DNA of 64,000 bases from Bacillota bacterium. Lineage in GTDB: Bacteria > Bacillota > Sulfobacillia > Sulfobacillales > Sulfobacillaceae. The notes under the pieces are model-generated. The model was not told where the DNA came from and did no database searches. It saw only the letters and a program-made list of their open reading frames with translations. Each line of letters begins with the position of its first letter. The first letter of the stretch is position 1. The position numbers and the translations under genes are program-made. Below are positions 8,094-16,634 of the stretch, piece after piece. The stretch is taken from the NCBI GenBank assembly GCA_021797515.1, contig JAJZZP010000113.1:1-64000 (forward strand), written 5' to 3'.

Positions 8094-9749
8094 CCTGAGT
8101 TTCGCACCCACACAATACAGCGTTTTTAGACGCCAATCATTCCGCCAACCCTTGAAAACTCCCACCTTTTCACCATTCCATTGCGGCGATTTATGCGGAC
8201 TTATTGAATGCTTGTAACTGATTGCCCAAGAATGACTCCTCAAACAGTGCTTTGAGCGCTTCATATTCCGGTGAACGTTTGAATTGCACAAGGTCTACGG
8301 AGCCCGATTCCGCGATAGAGATAATGACTACCTGCAGCAGTTCCTCGAACAATTCCCACAGGCGTTGCGCTAAGTTTTTCTCCACCAATTCGGCCACAAT
8401 GCCCTCAAACAGAGCGCCTAAGGATTCGTAGGCATTGACCCTCCGGAAATACGCCAGAAAGGTGTAGAGGATACCGCAGGTCGTGACGTGGGCAATTTGC
8501 GCGTCAAAATCCCGGGATTGGCACTGTCCCAGTCGCAAATGCTGCTTCATCTCTTTGAAAAACACTTCAATCGTCCATCGCGTGGCGTATATTTCCATCA
8601 TGGTCAGAAAGGATAGCGACGTGTCGGTGGACAGAAACGCGCGCCACTGTTTCTGGTAAGGGAATCGGCACAGGTACAGTGTGACGTCGCCGACGCCTTC
8701 ATACTGCACCACGACTTCAAAATAGCGGGTGTTCAGTTTCCGGCAACGCTTCGCGTTGCCCTCTTTTTTCAACATGGCGTGCAGAGCCTTGACGTCCATC
8801 TTTTTCCCTTGGTAGGTATACTGACGCTTGTCTTTTCGAACCCCACACACCACGTGCAGCGCTTGGTTTTTTATCTGTCGCATCGCCTGGACGAACCCTT
8901 TACTGCTAAACCCACTATCGGTCAGGACGTATTTCGCCCGAAATCCGTGTTTTACCGCGCGCTTGATCATCGTAATCGATTGCGTGATTTTATCCACGGG
9001 GCATTCTTTTCGTCGTGTATTTCCGGGCGATCCCGGCACGCAGGTTTTTTTGTACTGCTCTTTGCGCGGCTTCCCGCGTAACCCCTTTTCCGAATGAATG
9101 CTGAAGTCCAGCGGGATAAAGCTTTTCCCATCAAAATAGCCCAGCACGAGGTCTTTGAACCCTAACCGGGTTTTCCCGACCACATGGTCGAAGATGTACC
9201 ACACGTTTTCGATGCGCCGACCGACCCGCGCGTCGGTCGTATCATCAATGATGAATGCCGACGTGTCCGCCACGACCTTTTCGGGATTGGTGAGCGTTTA
9301 GAACCGCTTGGCGACACCGTACAAAATATCTCTCCAAGGCATCATCTCGTGGTTTTTTAGGCGATAAATGGCGTCCTTTTTCATCTTCGTGACCTTCTGG
9401 AATTCGCTCTTGTAAAAACTATTGACGCTGTTCAGAAGCATAAGAGGCAACATAATCATGAGTGCCAAAATTTCGGTAACACGGTACCCTTCTTGTTTCT
9501 TGAAATGAGCCTTCCTGATGATGGAATTCAGTTTGAAGGTTCCCATCGCATCGAATATAATGGCGTTGATCGAGTACTGGTGCTCATCGAGCACCTTTTT
9601 GATCTCAGTAGCATTTTCCCGCATGATAACACGCCGTTTTTGGTTGATTTGGACGATACCTTAATTATACCAAAAACCCAGTATTCATGCGGGTTTTGCG
9701 GTCTTTTTCCCCATTATATTTGTTGTGATTTCGAGGTGCGAAAGTCAAG
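8094..9749 (-). mobile_element. IS4-type insertion sequence, right copy
   Basis: A 1.66-kb element with imperfect terminal inverted repeats: CCTGAGTTTCGCACC at 8094 and, inverted, CTTGACTTTCGCACC ending at 9749. One transposase frame occupies 8191-9624 on the minus strand. The outer end coincides with the right end of the composite unit. Confidence 0.8.
8191..9624 (-). pseudogene. IS4-superfamily transposase interrupted by one in-frame TAA
   Basis: The 477-codon frame starts at 9624 and continues in the same phase to 8191, with a single TAA at 9300-9298 after codon 108. Downstream of the stop lie SAFIIDDTTDARVGRRIENV (first Asp region), VLTDSGFSSKGF (second Asp) and YATRWTIEVFFKEMKQHLRL (the YREK-type region with catalytic Glu). 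All catalytic segments look sound, so only the stop disables it. Restart at the ATG at 9273 would give 360 residues lacking the N-terminal domain. It is TAA, not TGA, so selenocysteine is not an explanation. Confidence 0.85.
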
Positions 9750-9892
9750 TCACATTTCAACCAGATGTCGCTTCCTATCCGGCGACTTAAGCCATGAGCC
9801 TGCACTAATGGGGTAGGTTGCACATACGGTTGGATTCGCTGACGGGCTATCAGTACGTCTGCCAAAGTCAGTTGTGTAAGAGGTTCCGCCAT
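9750..9892 (-). pseudogene. Threonine dehydratase-like PLP enzyme, N-terminal fragment
   Basis: Codons 1-47 (MAEPLTQLTLADVLIARQR ... GSDIWLKC) match the N-terminus of serine/threonine dehydratases, with the TPL(V/x)xxxxLS strand. The frame runs into the IS end at 9749 and a 75-codon chimeric frame ends at 9665. The rest of the gene is at 3468-2620. The start is ATG at 9892; the region upstream (9893-9987) is shared with the divergent gene at 10047. Confidence 0.9.
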
Positions 9893-9987
9893 AGCGTTGC
9901 ATCCATCTCCGTAAAGCTAGGTTCTTCAATCTGCGACAGTGCCATTATACGCCTCTCTCAGGGAGGCAATCAAATCATCGCTCATCG

Positions 9988-10034
9988 CTGACATAGGGAT
10001 AGCACTGTGATAGAATGTGCACAGTATTGTGCAC
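9988..10034 (+). promoter_or_regulatory. Promoter and candidate operator upstream of the acyl-ACP reductase-like gene
   Basis: CTGACA (9988-9993), 17 bases, then TAGAAT (10011-10016) preceded by TGTGA makes a good sigma-A type promoter. Directly after the -10 box, where transcription should start, lies GTGCACAGTATTGTGCAC (10017-10034). Each GTGCAC half is itself palindromic and the two are separated by six bases. A repressor bound here would block initiation. The RBS GGGAGG follows at 10035. Confidence 0.5.
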
Positions 10035-10046
10035 GGGAGGCCTGTC

Positions 10047-11159
10047 ATGCGTCGATTTGCATTTATTATCCATCCACTGCGTTTTGATGATTTTGCCCGC
10101 AAGTATCGGTTCACTCGATATTTGCCCCAAGGAGTTGTGGAAACTGCATTCAAAGCGGTCGGACCCGTGATGGCGGGACACACGACCGGTGTGAGGTCGT
10201 TGACTGGGGAAGAACTGGAAGGATGGCTTATTGGATTGCCTTTGACACCTAAAATTCTGCTGGAGTCACCATATGAATGGGTGTTAAAAAAATTAGAACG
10301 TGCAGGTCATTTGGCAGAACAATTAGGTGCAGATATCTTAGGGTTAGGAGCGTTCACGAAAATTGCTGGGGATCGGGGCATTACGCTTTCGGAAAGACTG
10401 TCTATTCCGGTTACCACGGGAAATTCGTACACCACGGCTACTGCGGTTGAAGGTACCTTGCGGGGAGCCGCGCGTATGGGAATTGATCTAAACACGGCAC
10501 AAGTGACGGTTATTGGCGCTACTGGCTCCATAGGCGAGGCAACCTCTCAACTATTAGCTCCGCGCGTAAGGTACTTGAGATTGGTAGCACGCACCCGGGA
10601 AAATTTGGAGATTTTAGCGCAAAAAATTTTGTCCGAAAACCCGAATATCAATGTTAGCACGTCCCAGAATGTGCCCGAATCCGTCCGCGATTCGGACATT
10701 GTGGTTGCGGTGTCTTCAGCTCAGGACGCTATCGTGGAACCCGAAGATCTAAAGCCCGGATCCGTCATTACCGATGTGGCACGACCGCGCAATATCTCAT
10801 CGCGAGTTAGTCAAGCCAGACCCGATGTTTTAGTTTTGGATGGGGGGGTCATTGAGGTTCCGGGACCGGATGCGGACATGGGTTTCGATTTCGGATTCCC
10901 TCCAAAAATGGTGGAGGCTTGCATGGCCGAAACCATGATATTGGCCCTGTCGGGACGATTGGAGAATTTTACCCTGGGCAGTCACATTGCAGTGGAAAAG
11001 GTGAGGGAAATTAATGAGTTAGGCGAATTGCATGGATTTCGCATGGCGGGGTTTCGGAGATTTGAACGCGCCATCGACGAAAATGAGATTGAGTTGATTC
11101 GCGAACGAGCGAACAAAACTGCCGAGCCGGATCGCTCGATGACTTATCGTATTCCATAG
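10047..11159 (+). CDS. Long-chain acyl-ACP reductase (AAR)-like oxidoreductase
   Basis: 370 residues. The segment FTKIAGDRGITLSERLSIPV then TTGNSYTTATAVEGTLRGA, followed by the dinucleotide-binding VTVIGATGSIGEATSQLL, parallels cyanobacterial fatty acyl-ACP reductases (FTTGNTHTAY ... VGATGDIGSAVCRWL), which make fatty aldehydes from acyl-ACP. The N-terminus (FAFIIHPLRFDDFARKY) also fits that family. It is shorter and from a non-photosynthetic lineage, so the substrate may differ; saccharopine/shikimate dehydrogenase-like names may appear in databases. ATG at 10047 has GGGAGG 6 bases upstream; a GTG at 10017 lies inside the operator-like repeat and is unlikely. It is monocistronic. Confidence 0.6.
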   Translation: MRRFAFIIHPLRFDDFARKYRFTRYLPQGVVETAFKAVGPVMAGHTTGVRSLTGEELEGWLIGLPLTPKILLESPYEWVLKKLERAGHLAEQLGADILGLGAFTKIAGDRGITLSERLSIPVTTGNSYTTATAVEGTLRGAARMGIDLNTAQVTVIGATGSIGEATSQLLAPRVRYLRLVARTRENLEILAQKILSENPNINVSTSQNVPESVRDSDIVVAVSSAQDAIVEPEDLKPGSVITDVARPRNISSRVSQARPDVLVLDGGVIEVPGPDADMGFDFGFPPKMVEACMAETMILALSGRLENFTLGSHIAVEKVREINELGELHGFRMAGFRRFERAIDENEIELIRERANKTAEPDRSMTYRIP

Positions 11160-11559
11160 TTAGGTGGGGGGAACTTCCTGTGTGGAACGCCAAAAAATAC
11201 TTGGGCAGATAACCCAGAAATAATTTTCCTGTGGAGGCAGTAGAATCAAAACGATCCCTAGGCGCCTTGCTGGTGGAAAAGATATTCGTAAAATAAGACC
11301 AAATGACCACTGGCATCCCTACGTTCGGAGTTGTGTGACCAAGTATAAAAACTAATGCTGAGTCCTCGTGAAGGGGATAGCCACGTGGGGAATGGGGTTC
11401 CGCGGCCTGGGCGGGTTTACCGGCCACCCTATTCACGCAGCGCGCGAGATGCCCATGACCGAATTTTTGTGCAAGTATTCCCGCTTTTTCACCGTTTTTC
11501 CCCGAGCTTTCTGCGCTTTCTGCGGGGTCTCTTAAAATTGGGATCATCATCGGGATGCG
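11160..11559. other. Intergenic region between two convergent genes
   Basis: 400 bases. A 179-codon minus frame overlaps the end of the upstream gene but has no RBS or domain and is treated as noise. No clear terminator hairpin was found for either neighbour. Confidence 0.4.
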
Positions 11560-12882
11560 CTAGTAGACTGTGAGATACTGGTCTATCTCCCAATCGTGGA
11601 CTTGATGACGGTAAACATCCCACTCGATACGTTTTGCCTCGATATATCGCCGACTGATATGGTCGCCGAGTGCTTCCAACATCACGGGATCTGCATCTAG
11701 ATAATCTAACGCCTCTTCTAGATTCGCGGGCAAATTTTCAATGCCCATATCTTTTCTCTCGCTGTCGTGCATGCGATAAACGTTACGGGTGATGGGAGGC
11801 GGAGCGTCAAGTTTATGACGGATGCCGTCCAACCCTGCCTTAATAGTGACAGCTAACGCCAGGTATGGGTTGCACGACGGATCCGGGGAACGCAATTCGA
11901 CTCGGGTATGTTGTCCTCTTGACGCTGGAATGCGAATCATGGGACTGCGGTTGCCCATAGACCAGGCAATATACACAGGAGCTTCATATCCGGGCACTAA
12001 CCGTTTATAGCTGTTGACTAAGGGATTAGTGATTGCGGTAAATGCTTTGGCATGGTGAATCAGTCCACCAATGTACCGTAGCGCCAATTTACTAATACCC
12101 TCGCCATTTTTGGGGTCGGCAAACGTGTTGTTGTTACCCGAAAATAGCGATTGGTGAAAGTGCAGACCGGAGCCGTTGATGCCCTGAATGGGCTTAGGCA
12201 TAAAAGTTGCGTGAAAGTTGTGTTGCATGGCGACGGTGCGGACGACAAAGCGGAAGGTGGCAATGTTGTCTGCCGTCTTTAGGGCATCAGCGTAACGAAA
12301 ATCTATTTCGTGCTGACCCGGCGCGACTTCGTGATGGGTCGCCTCAATCTCAAATCCCATTTGTTCGAGGGTGAGGACCATTTCCCGCCGCGCGTCTTCT
12401 CCTAAGTCTACTGGCGACAAATCGAAATACCCAGCCTGATCAATAGTCTTGGTGGTGGCCATACCGTTGGCATCACGAGCAAAGAGAAAGAATTCGGGCT
12501 CGGGTCCTACCATGACCTCATACCCCATGGCACGACTGTCTGCCAACACACGCTTTAGGGCGGTGCGGGGGCAACCGTCAAACGGCGATCCGTCGGGATT
12601 TTTAATGTCGCACATCAGTCGAGCGGTCATTCCATCTTTCGGTTTCCAAGGAAAAATGGCGAACGTGTCAGGATCGGGAGATAAATACATATCGGATTCT
12701 TCGACGCGGACAAAGCCCTCAATGGAGGAGCCATCGAACATGATTTTGCCATCGAGAGCTTGGCCTAGCGATTCTACTGGGATAGCAACATTTTTCACTA
12801 CCCCAAGAATGTCGGTGAACTGTAAGCGGACAAATTTTACATTGAACTCGCGAGCTTTTTCGAGTACATCAATTTTGGTCAT
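11560..12882 (-). CDS. glnA: Glutamine synthetase, type I
   Basis: 440 residues, the length of the Bacillus-type GSI-alpha enzyme, which joins ammonia to glutamate using ATP in the cytoplasm. Visible signatures: DGSSIEGFVRVEESDM (residues about 50-66), the PEPEFFLF metal-binding segment, the ATP/ammonia segment NGSGLHFHQSLF, and NRSPMIRIPASRGQHTRVE with RSPDPSCNPYLA. The adenylylation-site loop of the long proteobacterial form is absent. The RBS is GGAGGAGG about 12 bases before ATG. No glnR gene is adjacent. It diverges from the DUF421 gene. Confidence 0.95.
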   Translation of the reverse strand: MTKIDVLEKAREFNVKFVRLQFTDILGVVKNVAIPVESLGQALDGKIMFDGSSIEGFVRVEESDMYLSPDPDTFAIFPWKPKDGMTARLMCDIKNPDGSPFDGCPRTALKRVLADSRAMGYEVMVGPEPEFFLFARDANGMATTKTIDQAGYFDLSPVDLGEDARREMVLTLEQMGFEIEATHHEVAPGQHEIDFRYADALKTADNIATFRFVVRTVAMQHNFHATFMPKPIQGINGSGLHFHQSLFSGNNNTFADPKNGEGISKLALRYIGGLIHHAKAFTAITNPLVNSYKRLVPGYEAPVYIAWSMGNRSPMIRIPASRGQHTRVELRSPDPSCNPYLALAVTIKAGLDGIRHKLDAPPPITRNVYRMHDSERKDMGIENLPANLEEALDYLDADPVMLEALGDHISRRYIEAKRIEWDVYRHQVHDWEIDQYLTVY

Positions 12883-13004
12883 GAACGTTGGAAGCCTCCT
12901 CCAAGAATTACCTCCACTGTACCAAATCTACTGTGGTTTTGCGAAATTCTTGAGTATATCATGAACCTTCTCGCAACAAGCTACATTTGCGAGGAGGATA
13001 TGCC

Positions 13005-13481
13005 GTGGCCGAACTAGCAACCTTGATTTATCGTACTGGGATTCTTTATATCGTCGCACTGATCGTGTTTCGTTTGATGGGGAAACGCACCTTAGCCAAA
13101 ATGGGTCCCTTTGACTTTGCCGTGATCATTATGATTGGTGAGGCGGTAGCTATCGGAATGGAAGACACCAAAACGCCTTTAATGAACTCTATTGGCATTA
13201 CGGTGTCCTTAGGAGTTTTGCAATTTTTGCTGACCTGGCTCAATGTTAGATTCCGATGGTTGGAGAAAATTACCCAAGGAGTTCCTTCCCAGCTCATAAT
13301 GGACGGTCATATTGACGAGCAAAAACTGATCCGGGAAAGGGTCTCGACAGCAGATCTACGAATGGAGTTGCGTCAAAAAGACACCCAGCCTACGGACGTC
13401 AAAGAGGCGCGATTAGAGCCGACCGGAAAAATTTCCATATTGAAAAAGTCCAAAAAATCGAAACCTAAAAACAAGGGCTAA
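13005..13481 (+). CDS. DUF421 / YetF-like membrane protein
   Basis: 158 residues. Two to three transmembrane helices at the N-terminus (TLIYRTGILYIVALIVFRLM, then FAVIIMIGEAVAIGM and a third to about residue 85) precede the YetF-type cytoplasmic domain (GVPSQLIMDGHIDEQKLIRE ... TADLRMELRQK). The GKR and FAVIIMIGE motifs are typical of DUF421, whose function is unknown. GTG at 13005 is 7 bases after GAGGAGG; a TTG at 12987 would overlap that RBS. The C-terminus is lysine-rich. It ends at a terminator. Confidence 0.75.
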   Translation: MAELATLIYRTGILYIVALIVFRLMGKRTLAKMGPFDFAVIIMIGEAVAIGMEDTKTPLMNSIGITVSLGVLQFLLTWLNVRFRWLEKITQGVPSQLIMDGHIDEQKLIRERVSTADLRMELRQKDTQPTDVKEARLEPTGKISILKKSKKSKPKNKG

Positions 13482-13486
13482 CGGCA

Positions 13487-13519
13487 ATCGCGGGAAGGTT
13501 AAGCGCTGCCCGCGATTTT
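13487..13519 (+). terminator. Rho-independent terminator after the DUF421 gene
   Basis: An 8-bp stem ATCGCGGG / CCCGCGAT with a 14-base loop, followed by TTTT. It separates this gene from the arg operon. Confidence 0.65.
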
Positions 13520-13570
13520 AGGCCGGGTTGTTAAATGACGTTCCTTTCTATTGCATTAATTTCCCCGAAA

Positions 13571-13586
13571 TCGTATATTTATACGA
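13571..13586 (+). promoter_or_regulatory. Candidate ARG box (ArgR operator) before argC
   Basis: TCGTATATTTATACGA is an inverted repeat (7-bp arms, 2-base centre) with the A/T-rich core typical of ArgR/AhrC operators. It lies 13 bases before the argC start and abuts its RBS, so binding would block transcription or translation of the whole arg operon. No argR gene is in the window. Confidence 0.5.
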
Positions 13587-13599
13587 CGAGGTGACGCGG

Positions 13600-14586
13600 G
13601 TGAAAGTTGCGATAATAGGAGCTACAGGGTATGCCGGTCAGGAATTGATGCGCATTGTACAGCGCCATCCACACTGGGATTTGGTGGCTGCAACTGCTCG
13701 TCAAGACGTGGGTTCCAGTGTGTCGGGATGGTTTGCTCGCTCGGACTGGAGAGGGTTGCTAGTTTCCCTAGAATCCGTGGCTGATGCTGAGCCGGATCTG
13801 GTATTTAATGCTCTGCCTGCAGGTGCGGCAACTGCCTGGGTCGCCCGATTTGCTGCGATGGGGATTCGGGTTGTCGATTTGTCTGCGGATTTCCGGTTTG
13901 CGGACCAGACGCGTTATGAATCCTCGTATGGTCCGCATCCTGCTCCTTATGCCCTGCCCGTGGGCGTTGGAGGTTATGCCGATGATCCCCATATGGATTA
14001 CGGGGATGCGTGGATCGTAGGAAATCCTGGATGCTATCCCACTGGCTTCTTTTCTTTGATGGGTCCTCTGGCGCGGGCGGGCATTTCGCTGCCGCAACTG
14101 TTTGTTGACGGAAAATCGGGGGTGACCGGTGCCGGACGCACTCCGGAGTTGCGGCTTATGATGGGCGAAATGGCGGAGAACGTAGAACCTTATAGCCTAC
14201 CGGGAAAACACCGCCACACCGCCGAGATGGAAGTCGTCTCGGGGGGCATTGTGACATTTCAGCCGCACTTGATGCCGATGGCCCGCGGTATGGTGGTTAC
14301 GGTGTATTGGCCCGAACCCACGGTGTCGGTTCATGATGTGCAGGCATTGTGGCACGAATTTTACCATCACAACCCCTTTGTTGAGATCCTGGCTCCCGAT
14401 CAAAGCGTGCGCACAGGCCGAGTTCGGGGAACCAATCGAGTGGAAATCAAGGCGGCTCTGGATTCACGAGGTGGGGCCATGGTGCTTATCGCGGCATTGG
14501 ATAATTTGGGGAAAGGTGCCGCTGGCCAAGCAGTGCAGCATGCTAATCGATGGACTCGTCTGCCTTTGACTGCAGGGTTGGATTGA
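13600..14586 (+). CDS. argC: N-acetyl-gamma-glutamyl-phosphate reductase
   Basis: 328 residues from GTG at 13600 (KVAIIGATGYAGQELMRI opens the NADPH Rossmann fold). The active-site cysteine lies in GNPGCYPTGFFSLMGPL, and SGVTGAGRTP and the LMPMARGMVVTVY segments match ArgC. It catalyses the third step of arginine biosynthesis. An upstream ATG at 13528 would add 24 residues without homology and would span the ARG-box-like repeat, so GTG is preferred. First gene of argCJBDGH. Confidence 0.95.
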   Translation: MKVAIIGATGYAGQELMRIVQRHPHWDLVAATARQDVGSSVSGWFARSDWRGLLVSLESVADAEPDLVFNALPAGAATAWVARFAAMGIRVVDLSADFRFADQTRYESSYGPHPAPYALPVGVGGYADDPHMDYGDAWIVGNPGCYPTGFFSLMGPLARAGISLPQLFVDGKSGVTGAGRTPELRLMMGEMAENVEPYSLPGKHRHTAEMEVVSGGIVTFQPHLMPMARGMVVTVYWPEPTVSVHDVQALWHEFYHHNPFVEILAPDQSVRTGRVRGTNRVEIKAALDSRGGAMVLIAALDNLGKGAAGQAVQHANRWTRLPLTAGLD

Positions 14587-14623
14587 TGTTGTGACAACGG
14601 ATATTTTTCGAAGAGGGGATATC

Positions 14624-15871
14624 GTGAAATTTGAAACCAGCTCGCAAAATGAAGAGTCTAAGCCGACAGCTCTGGTTGATGGGAATGTCTCTTTTCCTCA
14701 AGGATTTCAAGCCTATGGAGTAAACGCTGGCTTACGCAAAGGCCTGTTGGACATGGCCCTAATTTGGTCAGAACTGCCCGCAACATTTTCTGGAACATTC
14801 ACCACCAACTCTGCTAAAGCGGCCCCAGTACTGGTTACCAAGTCGGTGGCGGATCGGGGACTTTGCCAGGCCATCGTGATTAACTCGACCAATGCTAATG
14901 CGATGACGGGAAATTCAGGATACCAAGATGCCGTCGCGATGCAAGCCCGAATGGCTCAAGGACTGAACCTGTCACCGGAGTTGGTGGCGGTGGCTTCGAC
15001 CGGTGTGATTGGAGTGCCGTTGCCGATGAACTTGATTTACGGGGGTATTGCCGCATTAGTCGACGCCTGGCATTCTTCCGAAATTCCGGGAGATGGAGTC
15101 ACGGCCAGTCAGGCCATATTAACCACCGATACCGTCGCCAAAACCCAGGCGGCCATAGCAACTCTGTCCTCGGGAACGGTACGGATAGGGATGATGGCCA
15201 AAGGTTCAGGGATGATCCATCCACAAATGGCGACGATGTTGGTCTTTATCACCACGGATGCCAAGGTCTCCAAATCGGTTTTGGATAATTTGGTGCGTCG
15301 GGGCGTCGAGCAGAGTTTTCATCGCATTTCGGTGGATGGCGATCCCTCCACAAACGATATGGTGTTGTGTTTGGCCAACGGTTCAAGTGGCGTGGAAATC
15401 CGTTCGGCAGATGACGAACGAATATTTGGTCAGGCGTTGGTTGCCCTGATGCAATATGGCGCCAGGCGCATTGCCAAAGATGGGGAAGGGGCAACCCATT
15501 TGTTAACCGTCAAGGTGCGCGGTGGCGTTAATGAGGCGGATGCTGCCCTTAAGGCGAGGACTGTAGTTCGCTCATCGCTGGTCAAAAGTGCGGTGTATGG
15601 ATCCGATCCCAATTGGGGGCGCGTTATTGCTTCAGTGGGGTCGGTGGGCTTAGAATTCGCCCCTGGAGTGGTCGACCTGACCATGAACGGAATGCAGCTA
15701 TTGCAATCTGGGCAACCGGTGGCCTTTGATGAAAGGCGCGCTAAAGAACTTATGGGGCAAGAGGAAGTGGTGTTTGACGTGGACTTACATTCTGGAGATG
15801 CCGAGGCTGAAGCTTGGGGTTGTGATTTAACCGAGCGTTACGTTGAGATTAACGCACGGTATCGTACATAA
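14624..15871 (+). CDS. argJ: Bifunctional ornithine acetyltransferase / N-acetylglutamate synthase
   Basis: 415 residues. The KGSGMIHPQMATML segment contains the Thr at which ArgJ cleaves itself into alpha and beta chains. NSTNANAMTG and SSLVKSAVYGSDPNWGR are further family signatures. It transfers the acetyl group from N-acetylornithine to glutamate, recycling it, so no separate argE is needed. GTG at 14624 has GAGGGGA 5 bases upstream; an earlier GTG (14591) is only 5 bases after the argC stop. Confidence 0.95.
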   Translation: MKFETSSQNEESKPTALVDGNVSFPQGFQAYGVNAGLRKGLLDMALIWSELPATFSGTFTTNSAKAAPVLVTKSVADRGLCQAIVINSTNANAMTGNSGYQDAVAMQARMAQGLNLSPELVAVASTGVIGVPLPMNLIYGGIAALVDAWHSSEIPGDGVTASQAILTTDTVAKTQAAIATLSSGTVRIGMMAKGSGMIHPQMATMLVFITTDAKVSKSVLDNLVRRGVEQSFHRISVDGDPSTNDMVLCLANGSSGVEIRSADDERIFGQALVALMQYGARRIAKDGEGATHLLTVKVRGGVNEADAALKARTVVRSSLVKSAVYGSDPNWGRVIASVGSVGLEFAPGVVDLTMNGMQLLQSGQPVAFDERRAKELMGQEEVVFDVDLHSGDAEAEAWGCDLTERYVEINARYRT

Positions 15872-15874
15872 GCG

Positions 15875-16630
15875 ATGCGTATCGTAGTCAAAATTGGGGG
15901 TAGCGTTTTAGACTCCTTAGAGACGGCACCGTGGTTGCCAGATGTTCAGTCGTTAGTGACCGAGGGGCATGATCTGGTGATTGTGCATGGTGCGGGTCCA
16001 TTGATTACGAATGCTCTGGCCCGACATCATATTCACACCGAGTTCGTCAATGGCCAGCGAGTCACCACACCCGAGGTGATAGCCGACGTGATTCGGGAAA
16101 TGAGGGGCATCGCAAGCGTCACCGTGGTTGGCCTTTGTCGACAAATGGGAATCAGTGCGGTAGGACTTAGTGGGGCCGATGGCCGCATTTTTGATGCGGT
16201 CATGGTCGATGAATCCCTAGGACTGGTCGGGCGTGTTGCCACCGTGCGCCCACAATTGGTGGAGGCACTGTGGTCGCTAAATATGCTCCCTGTGATAACA
16301 CCCGTGGCTCCAGACATTCAAACCGGAAAGTTGTTGAATTTGAACGGGGATTGGACCGCTTCCGGATTGGCACAAAAATTGGCCGCGTCCGCTCTCTTGT
16401 TTTATACCGACACCGGAGGTGTCAGATGGGATCGCAATGATCCTGCTAGTTTGATGGGGGAAATAACGGTGAAGCAAGCGCAAGAACTTATTGCTCAGGG
16501 TCGGATAGCGGCGGGAATGATCCCCAAAGTCCAAGCGGCCGCCGAGGCGGTTGCTTACGGGGTGGACAAAGTAGGCATTGGACGTTGGTTTGAACCGGCA
16601 ATGACGACCTGGGTGGTGCGAGGGGAGTGA
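15875..16630 (+). CDS. argB: Acetylglutamate kinase
   Basis: 251 residues, short for the family. KIGGSVLDS at the N-terminus is the phosphate-binding lysine/glycine loop. VHGAGPLITNAL, the MGISAVGLSGADG segment and IAAGMIPKVQAA near the C-terminus fit the amino-acid kinase fold. There is no N-terminal helix extension of the type linked to arginine feedback hexamers, so inhibition may be absent or weak (inference). It lies 3 bases after argJ and 4 before argD. Confidence 0.92.
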   Translation: MRIVVKIGGSVLDSLETAPWLPDVQSLVTEGHDLVIVHGAGPLITNALARHHIHTEFVNGQRVTTPEVIADVIREMRGIASVTVVGLCRQMGISAVGLSGADGRIFDAVMVDESLGLVGRVATVRPQLVEALWSLNMLPVITPVAPDIQTGKLLNLNGDWTASGLAQKLAASALLFYTDTGGVRWDRNDPASLMGEITVKQAQELIAQGRIAAGMIPKVQAAAEAVAYGVDKVGIGRWFEPAMTTWVVRGE

Positions 16631-16634
16631 TAAA

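Larger units (their letters stand above)
3469..9749. mobile_element. 6.28-kb IS-bounded composite insertion with 6-bp target duplication
   Basis: The left end starts CTTGAGTTTCGCACC (3469), and the right end read inward on the minus strand starts CTTGACTTTCGCACC (9749). The flanks are identical TCACAT hexamers (3463-3468 and 9750-9755), so the unit inserted as one piece. It sits inside a threonine dehydratase-like gene. Inside are a truncated IS copy at the left end, a full-length but stop-bearing copy at the right end, and between them a decayed GGDEF gene, another transposase scrap, a Crp/Fnr regulator, a frameshifted OsmC gene and a TSUP permease. The inner end of the right copy (8094) has flank TTATCA, which does not match TCACAT. 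This supports outer-end transposition of the whole unit or recombination between copies. Confidence 0.8.

Noticed and set aside
9298-9300. In-frame stop of the IS transposase as possible recoding
   Set aside because: It is TAA in a non-catalytic segment of a mobile-element gene; a simple nonsense mutation explains it.
11011-11550. 179-codon minus-strand frame between two convergent genes
   Set aside because: Overlaps the end of a well-supported gene, has no RBS and looks like random coding potential.
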